64,000 nt of DNA from Antitrichia curtipendula (lineage: Eukaryota > Streptophyta > Bryopsida > Hypnales > Leucodontaceae): the NCBI GenBank assembly GCA_951230915.1, contig OX579637.1, positions 26,288,001-26,352,000 of the forward strand. Reading direction: 5' to 3'. Positions 11,706 through 22,071 of the stretch are shown one piece after another. A program made the translations under genes and the position numbers. Every line of letters begins with the position of its first letter. The first letter of the stretch is position 1. Below the pieces are notes generated by a model. That model had not been told where the DNA came from and ran no database searches. It saw only the letters and a program-made list of their open reading frames with translations.

Positions 11706-11712
11706 TATTTAA
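11706..11712 (+). promoter_or_regulatory. TATA-like box of the nested element
   Basis: TATTTAA lies 134 bp upstream of the ATG at 11846, followed by a CT-rich leader. This is the position expected for a promoter in a retroelement LTR or leader. Confidence 0.4.
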
Positions 11713-11845
11713 GGACCACCACCCGCCTTTCTCTCTTCATCTTTTGAGTTTCCCAACTCGTTCGCGCTTAGCTAGTTGAGAGAAAGTCTGGTGAGAGTGC
11801 GTTTACGGATAGCGAGAGGTGAGGCCAGTAGTTTCCGGGTTCCGA

Positions 11846-13801
11846 ATGGCGGAAAGTAGTAATCCGAGATCCGCGAGAGTGTCGATCATCGCCCGGATGG
11901 TCTGTCCGGCGATACCAAATGATCCGGAGGTCCGGAAGGAGTTGGAGGAGGATCTCCGATGGATGGGATGCGTAGGGCTGATAGAGAGACCCTGAAACTT
12001 GAAGAAAGATGAGTTGATTCAGGAACTCATTGATGGGACGGCGAATCAGTACGAGCTGACTGTGAGAGGACAGAGGAAGGGATGGACGGAAGACGTCTGG
12101 GCGGAGGTGTATCAGTTCCGGAAGTTTGGGAACGGCTTGGCTTCCAAGGCGGATAAGTTCGCAACAGGGAAGTTCCGGAATCCGCCCAACGCCAAGGAAG
12201 GCTATGCAATCGCGGACTGCATCAACGAGTGTCACCGAAGAGTATTGGAATTTATGATTCCGATACTCTATCCGGAAAAGCCGAGCCGGGTCACCGTAAC
12301 AGTGGCCAACACTATTTTCGGAAGCTTGGAGGAGAGGGCGGTGCACTGGGGAAGAGTTATCACGACAGTGGTCACCAAACTGGCGGACCACGTCAGCAAG
12401 GCTAAGTACAGCCCGATCTGCCCCTACCTTTTCCACTTGTACCATCATGGAGATGTACTGACGCCGGATGAGACCCTCATCTACAAAACCGGATGCGAAA
12501 TCCTCAAGTACGGATTGATGGATGAAGTCCAGGAGGATGTCCCAGTTTCGGAAGAGGAAGAGGAGGAACTTGAGGAGGACTGGATCAGGCGGAGGGGAAC
12601 CAAGCGGAAATCCACGGATCCGGGTTCAAGGGGGAAGCAGCCCGAGATGAACCCGGGGGAGCCGGACCAAGTTCCGGAGGAGAGAAGAAATTCCGGAAAG
12701 GAGTTCTTCGACGTGGGGGACCAGTGGATGGTGTAGGCGCGACTCCTACATGTGAGGCCGACCACGTTCATCCAGGAGGTCGCGGACAAGCTGAAGGTTC
12801 CGCCCGAGGAGATTATCGATGAGATCCGACGAAGGCCGGATTCGGATACGATCTGCCTGAAGGACGAGGAGATCCGGAATCTGGAGAAGACCCGGGATGA
12901 ATTCCAAGCCCGGACCAGTTGGGCGGAAGGGGAGTGTTCCTTGGCGAGACGGAATGAGAAGGACGCCCTCGGCATGGTTCGGAGTTTGCAGTCGCTGGTC
13001 ACCCAACTGGCGGATTTGGTTAACAAGGCGGCCCTTTACGACGTGCAGCTGGTGACGGATGGACACATCACCGGATCAAAGGTGGTGATGATCCTGATGG
13101 ACTTCCAGACGAGGATGGAGAGAGTCTTGAAGGAAATGCAGGCGTTGGTGGCTCGGGTGGATCCGGAGCAGGCGATGAATTTCTCATCATTTCCGGATCT
13201 GTCAACCAATCCGTACCTTCAGACTCCGGTGAAACATGTGGGCGAGAGCTCCATCCGCTCAAAATCAGAAGGACTTGGGTCACTTCTTAGGCCACACGAA
13301 ATTCCACAGGGATGGTTGGCGCAGCGGAGTCAAATCGCCGCGAAGATTCCGGTCCAAGATACTCCAACTCAGGCGGAAACACCAGTGGAAGCGGTAATCC
13401 ACGCACCAGTACATGGCGGAACTTCCGATTCCGTAAAACAGACACAGTCGATGGTGGATAACAACCTCATCAGGCGGATGGGGTTGGTGGCTAATCCGGC
13501 CCGGACAAGTCCCCAGGATTTTGTGCATATGCGCGAGACGGATGCACCAGAAGGAGAAGCACCAAAGGGAAAAGAAGCTCCCATCGACCTGGACGAGATG
13601 GAGGATGTAAACGAGATCGTGGATTCGGACAAGGACAACTACGAATCTGGATCCATGACGAAAACAGATGAAGATCTTCCGCCCCCTCCTAGGAAGATTC
13701 AAACTCGCGCGGCTCTCCGGTCGACTCTTGTCAAGGCCAACCCGAAGGAAGTTACGAATCAGGGCGGAAGTAGTTCAAAGAAGACGCGCCGCGGAAAGTA
13801 G
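11846..13801 (+). pseudogene. gag-like protein, two in-frame stops
   Basis: A single reading frame of about 651 codons runs from ATG 11846 to TAG 13799-13801, broken by TGA at 11993-11995 and TAG at 12734-12736. The N-terminal half is globular with conserved-looking 'KGWTEDVWAEVYQF' and 'YPEKPSRVTVTVANTI'. Then comes a Glu-rich stretch (residues about 235-250), a coiled-coil-like helical region around 'ERVLKEMQALVARVDPEQ', and an acidic/basic tail ending 'SSKKTRRGK'. No zinc knuckle or protease was seen. It resembles plant retrotransposon gag-region proteins in composition and length. The assignment rests on layout and codon style, not on a recognised domain. Confidence 0.5.
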
Positions 13802-14916
13802 ATAGGACGGATAGTTAGGATTTTTAGCTTTTAGTTTCCGGAACGGAATTTTCCGTAAGTGTGGGCCCATTTCTGGATTTTTAGGGATAGTTTTCGGTGC
13901 CGGGTATCTCGGCTTCTTTTGTAGTTGGTTAGCTTGATTTTCAGTTCCCTTTTTCCCTTTTTGTTTTGGGTTTAAATGGTGGGCAGGTCTGTTGCCCATT
14001 CATTCCCTCCTTATGCAATTTGAAGTTTCATTTCAATTTCCTCATTTCAAATCTGAGACACCGAGTATACTTTCCATGTGTTTAAGTATTTTTTTGGAGG
14101 ACTTGGGTGGTGTGTGTGTGTGTGTGTTTCCTTGGAGAGTTGTGAGGGACTGGGCAGGAGGAATCCGGATCCCATAATTGTTTGGAGTGAGATAGTAAGG
14201 GAGAATCTGTGGCGAAGTTAGGACGGATCTGTGGGACTTGTGCATTTAGAATCTTTAAAATACTGGAACAGTAATCCGATTGGAGTGTTGAGGGTGAGGT
14301 TCTGGAACTAGAAGTGGTTCCGTGCGGAATTAAGCAGCCGCCAAAGGGAAAACCCCGACTTACCGGAAGATCTGCCAACTACAGTGTCCCCTATTTTCTC
14401 TTAGAATTTCTCTTATGTTAAATCCGGATAAATTGTGTATCTGTCGTTGTAGTGGAGAGGAGAGTCCGGATTCTGTGTGACCTGCTTCCCGGATAGGCCA
14501 TCCGGAAAGCCGTGAGGAGACGGGAACCTACTTCGTAGCAACATCTAGTTCTATTGAGTGTCTTGGGTTGTTTTGTAGGTGTTAGAATATGTGATTGATA
14601 AGTGGTAGAGTCCCTGCCCCTTTAAAATGTAAAAGCGAACCCCCTAAAGGTAAAACAGGGGCATTACAAACCGAAGAGTTACTGTATCCGGATTACGGAA
14701 AAGGACGGATCCGGATTAGAAACCGGAAAGAAGTAAAGTTCCGGAAGAGGGAAAGAGAAGTTTTAGGTTCCCTTAGGGTGTTTTAGAGATAATCTGATTA
14801 AATCCAAATTCATAGCAACATAGTAGAGTCCCTGGGACGATTTTCCGTGTCATCTAACCATAATTGTGTGTTAAAGGTGCTTACCTCTAGATTACGCGTA
14901 CGACACTTGTTACAAT
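13802..14916. other. Non-coding tail of the nested insertion
   Basis: CCGGA-rich sequence continues to about 14760 without a credible gene. It contains a (TG)n run near 14110-14126 and a repeated phrase 'gtagagtccctg' near 14605 and 14823. This could be a 3' untranslated region or a decayed LTR. Confidence 0.4.
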
Positions 14917-15660
14917 CAGGTCGAGCCGAGCTGATTTGCTTTTGTCAATGTGTTTCTTATGGTTTTGCTTGTCTCCTACTTTTCTACGTTGTTTATTTCA
15001 GTCCAGAGTTGCCATGTAGTCTATGTATGCCCTTAATGCTGGGGACGTGTGATTCAGGTCCACTCGATCTAATGTGGGTTTTTCGGGGGTCTTCTACACG
15101 TGTTGTGAATGTTATCAAATTATATTCATCTGCTTGACAGGCATTCCATTTAAGCTTTCTCGGTTAGTGGCTTCGATATTTCTTACGCTTTGCCTTGTGA
15201 CTCTGGTGTGCTGGTTCAGATCGGGTCGACCTGAACTATCCTCTCAGGATCGTTTTCTTTGTGTCCTGTTATTTCTACTTTAGTTTATTGTCCCGGTCGT
15301 GTCGAGCTAAGTGCTAACCAGGGTAACCCTTTCTCTGTTTGCTCTGCGATCATCCGTTACTGGTGTGCTGTTTCAGGTCGATTCGACCTGAATGAACTAA
15401 GCTGCTTGGCTTTCTGGCTTTACTGTTTTCTATTGTTTTTCTATTTCAGGTCGGCTCGACTTGAAATATGTGGTCTTCTCGATTTTTGTCTTGATCTTTG
15501 CGTGGTTGGTTTGGTTTTCTGGTTTTATTTAGGGTTGTGACATCCTGCGTCCGTTCAGATCGGATCGACCTGAATGAACTTCTTAATTACTGTTATAATT
15601 TAGTTTGTTTTGTTTCAGTTGTCGTCTTGAACTGCTGTCGATCTGAACTGTAATCGATCT
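14917..15660. repeat. E1 palindrome field (left)
   Basis: At least eight copies of the E1 palindrome occur at about 14917, 15054, 15215, 15289, 15372, 15445, 15554 and 15628. Good copies read AGGTCGATTCGACCT (15372-15392) and AGATCGGATCGACCT (15554-15574). Several gaps are close to 73-83 bp. It lies upstream of the ParB-like exon on the minus strand, so it is probably in that gene's first intron. Confidence 0.88.
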
Positions 15661-16500
15661 AAACTGCGTATGGTTTTTATTTACCCCGATCCCGGAGCTG
15701 CATATCTACGAGTTTACCAAAATAAATCCCTTAGCCCTCTGTCTGCACTACTCCTAAACCCTAAGCCCTAAGCCCTAGGCGAGAACAGAACATGTACCCT
15801 AAGCAAACAATATGACCATACCTGCACAGAGGAAGCTGAACGTTTCGGAAATTCTTCGGAAGCATCCACAGGCCTTGATGTGTCGTCCTTGAACCTGCAC
15901 ATTCAGAGCACTAGTGGATTTCAGCTCTCGTCTTTCACTAAGTGGTATTGCTTCTATTGCACTGGAAAAGAACAAGTCACCTGTGTGCTAGTTTTCATGA
16001 AATAGGACAAACAATCTTCTAAACCCTAAACCCTTAATAAAAACCAGGGAAGGATATCATGGATTTACGGACTACAACCTCAATGAAATTCTGAATCGCA
16101 ACTTTTAAAAAAACTCAAATAACAATTTTTACAAGGCAAACATAATGCCAAAACCTGTGATGACAACACAAGCCTATTTTGCATTCCACCAACTCCCTGC
16201 TTTGCAACAACAATAATCTAAACCGAGAAGCTGACTGAAATCCAAGCAATTGCGCTGCAGGAGGTCCGCAACTTCAAAAAAAATCCAAAACGAAGCAATT
16301 GAAACCTTGAACCACTAAACCTAAACCGTAAACATAAAATCATGAATTCTACACCCAAAACCAAAAGCTCAATGAATGTAAGCAGGGTGCATGAAAACGG
16401 AAAACACCCGTAAGCAAATGGAAACCTTCACTACAAAAAACACCCAACTCCCGAAATGTAGAAACCAGTGCGCATGATCCAATACCTGACTTAATCTGAT
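15661..16500. other. Telomere-like runs and unassigned AT-rich DNA
   Basis: Degenerate CCCTAAA/CCCTAAG copies occur around 15743-15780 and 16019-16036. The rest is AT-rich with no gene seen. These runs mark the left edge of the repeat-filled core of E1. Confidence 0.6.
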
Positions 16501-17020
16501 TCAATTTCGAATTCGAAGGAGCGCCACCTAAACCCGAATCGCAAACCCCATGCAGCGACGCCGACAGCCTCAACCCCACGCAGCGACGCAGATAGCCTCA
16601 AGCCGAAATCGCAAGTCGAATGTTCAAATCGAAATCAAATGTTCAAATCAAAATCGCAAATCAAAATCGCAAGTCGAAAACCCTAAACTGCAAGTCCGAA
16701 CTCCTTCAAGCCGAATGTTCAAATCGCTGCACCGCGTGACAAAGCCGCAAATCGATGAAGGAAGGTGCTGGTCCTTCACTCGCTCAAGCACGGTGTGAGT
16801 TTCACTCGATCAAGCACGGCGTGAGTTTCACTCGCTCTCAAGCACGGCGTGAGAAACAGAAGCAAGAGGAGCAGCAGGAGAAAGCGTGAGAAACAGAAGC
16901 AAGATGAAACTGAGTGAAAAAGAAGGCAAGACAAAACGAAGCAATCGAAATCCTCGCAGCAAGGAACAAGCACAGTAGGAGAGAAAGCACGAAATGCCAA
17001 ACCCTACGACGATCCCATAT
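16500..17020 (-). promoter_or_regulatory. GC-richer block, presumed 5' region of E1 left gene
   Basis: This is a GC-richer island between the left palindrome field and the satellites, with short repeats ('aaatcgcaa(g/a)tc', 'cactcg(c/a)tcaagcacgg(c/t)gtgag'). Equivalent blocks occur at 42540-43100 in E2 and 33240-33480 in E3, always core-side of the palindromes. By position it may hold the promoter and first untranslated exon of the leftward gene. No frame here is convincing. Confidence 0.35.
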
Positions 17021-17040
17021 ACCTTGATTGCCCCGTAGCT

Positions 17041-17198
17041 ATACCCGGGAGAACAAACCCGGACCTGGGGAACAAACCTGGACCCACCAACAGTTAAGTT
17101 CCTCCCCCCCTCCAAGGATATACCCGGGAGAACAAACCCGGACCTGGGGAACAAACCCGGACCCACCAACAGTTAAGTTCCCCCCCCCCTCTAAGGAA
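17041..17198. repeat. 79-bp tandem duplication
   Basis: A unit beginning 'atacccgggagaacaaaccc' is present twice (17041 and 17120), each ending in a run of C followed by CT-rich sequence. Confidence 0.8.
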
Positions 17199-17220
17199 AA
17201 TCACAAGTTTTGAATACGGT

Positions 17221-18780
17221 ATGGCAACTTACACAAATACTGGATACATGTACGGTATGGGATACGGAAACAATACAAGTATGTATACGAGTTACACAAA
17301 TATTAGATACATGTACGGTATGGGATATGGAAACAATACAAGTATATATACGAGTATGGGATATGGATATGGGAGATTGTACTCATTCACAATTATCCCA
17401 TAAACCCACCCCTAAAGAATTATAAGAGGGGGGTGTAGGCAGTGTTTTTTTTTTCATTTTCCATGAAGTGGCAAAGTGGCGATATTAAATGTTATGGTGG
17501 TGCTCCAAGTTTCAACATTCATCCACGTATTGGATAGAAAATGTGATATTGCATATCTATAATTTTATTTTCATTCACAATGTGGCAATTTCATCCAAGA
17601 TTTTTCTTGAACTTAAAGTTTTTTGGCGATTTCATCCAAAATTTTACTAAAAATTTCCTATAGGCTTGGTGCTAATTAAAAAAAATTTGGTGCAATTGCC
17701 GGAAAAAAAAACATTGGATATGGGGTGGGGTGAAAAAATTAATTTTCAAATTTAAAAAATAATAACATTAAAATTTTAAAACTTAAATTACATTAAGGAG
17801 AGGCTGGGGTGAATAGTTCAACTTCAAAATCTATGTGCTCATTGTGCACAATCTCAAACAATGTCAGTATCGAGAAGATACTATTAATACAAATATCAAC
17901 GCCTAAAGAATTATAAGAGGGCATGTAGGGTGGGGTGAAAAAATTAATTTTCAAATTTAAGAAATAATAACATTAAAATTTTAAAACTTAAATTACATTG
18001 GGGAGAAGCTGGGGTGAATAGTTCAACTTCAAAATCTTAGAGCTCATTGTGTACAATCTCAAACAATGTTAGTGTCGAGAAGATACTATTAATACAAATA
18101 TCAACGAATTGGTGACTACAAAAATCATCCACTATGATCATCACATGTATTGAATACGATATGAAAACAAGTACAAATACAATATACATGTACGATATGG
18201 GATACAAGAATAATACAAGTATGTATTTGAGTGTGAGATATGTATACAAATATATATACAAGTATATGGATATGGATATGTATACAAGTATGTATACAAG
18301 TATGGGATATGGATACGGAAGATTGTACTCATTGACAATTATCCCATATGCCCACCCCTAAAGAATTATAAGAAGGCGTGTAGGGTAGGGTAAAAAAATT
18401 AATTTTCAAATTTAAGAAACAATAACATTAAAATTTTAAAACTTAAATTACATTAAGGAGAGGCTGGGGTGAATAGTTCAACTTCAAAACCTTAGAGCTC
18501 ATTGTGCACAATCTCAAACAATGTCAGTATCGAGAAGATACTATTAATACAAATGTCAACGCCTAAAGAATTATAAGAGGGCGTATAGGGTGGGGTGAAA
18601 AAATTAATTTTCAAATTTAAGAAATAATAACATTAAAATTTTAAAACTTAAATTACATTGGGGAGAGGCTGGGGTGAATAATTCAACTTCAAAATCTTAG
18701 AGCTCATTGTGTACAATCTCAAACAATGTCAGTGTCGAGAAGATACTATTAATACAAATATCAACGAATAGGTGACTACT
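17221..18780. repeat. Interleaved tandem repeats in E1 core
   Basis: A 63-bp repeat ('ttacacaaatact..gatacatgtacg', starts 17229 and 17292) is followed by four copies of a ~200-bp AT-rich unit. The phrase 'gaattataagaggg' or its variants recurs near 17420, 17905, 18363 and 18570, and 'ggtgaaaaaattaattttcaaattta' recurs near 17728, 17935, 18390 and 18595. Short frames rich in Tyr/Met (for example 18134-18361) are by-products of the repeat. Confidence 0.8.
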
Positions 18781-18789
18781 GAAATCATG

Positions 18790-20390
18790 CACTATGATCA
18801 CCGTTGGGATCAATCATTGGACTGGACTAAAGAATACGAGATGCACCCCTCAAAGGTGAAATAGTTGTACCGTATTTACTCTATTCTGAACCAAAAGTTT
18901 GGATCATTCAATTATTGCAGTGTGTACTGCATAAGACGTTCTACATCATGCATTTCATTACAAAGTTTAATTATGAGTTAAGAAATGTAAATGGTGAAAG
19001 AACTAAAAAAGAACTAATATATAAGACTATAAAGAACCTTTAGAAAATATTATTTAATTGATATATTTAAAAAAGGTTCCATAAATTCATAGTCTTTGCT
19101 CCGATTAATGTTCATCTTGTAGAATTAAAGTTCTCTAAACTTTTACATACGAATTCTATGAATTTAAACTAAAGATCCAAATAAGGTTACGAATTGCAAT
19201 TCTAATTATGAAATTTCAGGGGTCACGCACATTTTGGGGTACATTGTGAATAAATGAAAAGAAAACAATTGAACCAAGTGAACTATATCCTGTACTTTAG
19301 GACTCACACGTCCAAGCTCATGGAATTTTGACGTGAAACCATGGAAGAATGAATTGTGTAAGTTGCAAATGGGGTGAAGAGTTCGACTTCATGAAATGTT
19401 CGAGTTCATGCACATTTTGGGGTACATTATGGACAAATGAAAATAAAATAATTGAACCAACCATATCCTGTACTTTAGGACTCCCACGTCCAAGCTCATG
19501 GAATTTTGACGTGAAACCATGGAAGAATGAATTGTGTAAGTTGCAAATGGGGTTAAGAGTTCGGCTTCATGGAAATATTTAGTATCATGCACATTTTGGG
19601 GTACCCTATGAACAAAAGAAAAGAAAAGTTGAACCAACCATATCGTTTACTTTAGGGTATGTTTATGCCATTCCCAAAGTAACATGAACATGATCAATTT
19701 AATTTTTATGAATCGATTGTCTTTGCTTTATTCTCAGGTTCTACAATTTATTATTTTCATACTTTCATTTGTTGGTTTCATGGGTTGACACGTGTGGGGC
19801 CTGAAGTACTTGTTCTTTTTTTTATAATTTGCTCATAACATTTCTAATATAAGCATGATCAAAAATCTAATGAAGTAAGAGTCTTTGCCCCATTCGCAAT
19901 TTCTACAATTTTTTCCTTTCTTTCACATGTGAATTTTATGGGTTTACACTTGACTTTGGGTCTTGAAGTACATAATCCTAATTTTTTAATTTGTGCAAAG
20001 CTTTCCCAAAGCAACATGACAATGATCAAATTTAAATTCATGAATTCTAAGTCTTCTCTTTATTTGCAACTTCTAGAATTCTTTTCTCTTGTACTTCCAC
20101 TTATGAATTTTATGAGCTTTTAGGACTCGAGAGTCTAAAAGTACGTTGCTAGAGTAATATTTCTCACCTGAAGCATTTCCAGAAATGAGCATGATTCAAA
20201 AAATTTCGTAAAAGTGAAGTCTTTGCTCAATTTATAACTTCTGCAATTTCATTTTTACAATTAATGCAAAGAGATTTACTAAATGAATATTTTGTAAATA
20301 CTTGTAGGATTTAACAATTGAAAAAAATTCATTAAGGATGTACAAGAAAGTCCAAACCCTCCACCCTATTCCCTAAAGTTTACAAATATC
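18790..20390. repeat. Decayed ~180-bp satellite-like repeats
   Basis: 'cacattttggggtac' recurs at 19228, 19411 and about 19590 (spacing 183 and 179), each followed by 'ccaagctcatggaattttgacg' or its equivalent. From 19640 to 20330, older copies with 'cttctaca(a)tttttt' and 'atgaattttatg' phrases can be sensed at similar spacing. They look like diverged relatives of the 178-bp satellites elsewhere in the window. Confidence 0.65.
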
Positions 20391-20393
20391 TGC

Positions 20394-20422
20394 AAACCCT
20401 AAACCCTAAACCCTAAACCCTA
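20394..20422 (+). repeat. Interstitial telomere-like repeat (CCCTAAA)
   Basis: Four to five near-perfect CCCTAAA units close the right side of the E1 core. The same strand orientation is seen at the left edge (15743), so these are not a pair of inverted chromosome ends. Confidence 0.85.
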
Positions 20423-20599
20423 GAATTTCCCCAAAAAAAAAATTTTATGAAAAATTTAAAACTCCAGAGTTTCAGGGTGTTGACGAGCGAAGGGGTCTGT
20501 TCACCTTGGCCCTCAAAAAGGCAATTCCCACATTTGATGCTGCTGGAAGAAGTCTAAATTAAATAATTAACCTTCCTGCCTTTACGCCGACATATGCTT

Positions 20600-21290
20600 G
20601 TATGACTTTATATTATAAAGAACGAATCTGCAAAAACATGGAGCTAACTAAATTCAGTGGACTTTAGTAATGGCAGCAGCTGTCCGTGTGTTGTTAACCG
20701 CGAATAGTATGCATGCATCTAAGTCCAAGTACATGCCCGCTACTTTATGTATGACGTGGGTGATTTTAAAATTTCTGTACTCTGCTTCTCGCCCTCCCGT
20801 CCCCGCCAAAAAGTTATCGGATGTGTCCGACGTCCGGATTCGGGTGTTGTCTTTCACATTTGCTAGACTCTGCACCTCGGAGTGCAAGTTGTCTTTGTTC
20901 GTGGGCTATTGTTTCAGCATTGTTGATGAGAGTCATTCAAATATTGTGCATTCAGGGTGTTTGGTTACTCCGACGTTCAGTGCGATCTAAGGCGCTCGGG
21001 CTCCAAGTACGTTTTCAACGACTCAGTAGTTCCTTCGGAGGATTTCCATTCCATAAGTTATTGTACAGACGACGAGGATTCAGACTTTCGATCGTGCGCA
21101 GGATATGTTCAGTGTAGTAGGTCGATGCTCTTGTTTTTTGCGCTGATGGTTGTCTGTGAACGCATTAGATCGGTTCATAGTTTTATGAGGCACTGAAGGA
21201 GTCTGTGTGAATGTGGTCCCGATTTTATCGCCGTAAAATACAGAATGGGAAATCAGTGTTTCTTATCTAATACCTCCGTAAAGCCCAGGA
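20600..21290 (+). promoter_or_regulatory. Presumed 5' region of E1 transposase-like gene
   Basis: A GC-richer block precedes the palindrome field and the coding exon at 22072. Frames here (for example 20670-20990) show no family resemblance. By analogy with 51.4-52.0 kb (E2) and 62.1-62.4 kb (E3), it may contain the promoter and a non-coding first exon whose intron holds the palindromes. Confidence 0.35.
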
Positions 21291-21293
21291 ACA

Positions 21294-21975
21294 TTCAGGT
21301 CCAGGCGACTTGAATGGTGTGCAGTGTAATGTAATTTATAAGTTCTTCATATAGTAATTGGAACTCCAGTCTTCAGGCCTCTCGATCTAAATACTATGAT
21401 ATCCCATATGAAATAACAGGATAACCTCATCATTTTAGGTCGGTTCGACCTAAAACGGATTACACTAGTTCATTGGAAGATATGCTTAAAATATCTCAAA
21501 AGTGGTCCATATTGACATTCGTCTTTAACCGTATATTCTGCTGTCTAAAATGAGTATTAGGTCGACTCGACCTAAATGCCTTGAACTGGAATAATGGTTG
21601 TCACATGTGTTGAATCATACTTGAAACACATGAAGATGTGTCCTTTTCTATGTCAGGATTATAATTAGTTTTGCTATGAATGAGTCCTGTGTAACTGAAT
21701 ACTTTGATTTAGGTCGACCCGACCTGATAGTGAATCTCGTGGGATATACGGATTATGCTTGTCTCCTTATCGAGGGGGTTATCGTCTAGGTTTTAGTTCG
21801 TTGCTGGATGATGGCGTTCAGGTCGAGTCGACCTGAGTAAGAACGGTGAAGATGGATAGACTAAATGCTTATCTAGTTCTTCATTATACTGAGTATGCAT
21901 TGTCATTGTCACCGTTCTGGTATTTTCTTTCTCCGAGGTAGTTGCATATTGTGGACGTTAGGGTTGAGTCGATCT
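21294..21975. repeat. E1 palindrome field (right)
   Basis: Copies lie at 21294-21314, 21434-21454, 21556-21577 (AGGTCGACTCGACCT, perfect), 21711-21731, 21817-21837 and about 21961. They have the same sequence type as the field at 14.9-15.7 kb, although 6 kb apart, and unlike those of E2 or E3. They end about 95 bp before the splice acceptor of the transposase-like gene. Confidence 0.9.
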
Positions 21976-22071
21976 TACATTTTTCTTGTAAGCTTTAATT
22001 CTTATACTACATAAACTTTTCTTTGATCTTGTTGACTTACCACCTATTATACTGATCTCTTCCCAGATGCG

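Larger units (their letters stand above)
11450..14860 (+). mobile_element. Nested gag-only retroelement-like insertion
   Basis: This block interrupts the presumed first intron of the E1 left gene. It differs in base style from its surroundings, being dense in CCGGA/TTCCGG, a trait shared with the gypsy pol fragment at 27.7-30.5 kb. It holds one long plus-strand gag-like frame, a TATA-like box upstream, and no reverse transcriptase. I could not establish long terminal repeats or the exact borders by eye, so the ends are approximate. Confidence 0.5.

Noticed and set aside
11768..12448. Minus-strand 226-codon frame
   Set aside because: It is a shadow of the plus-strand gag-like frame, which has the better codon pattern and extends over 650 codons.
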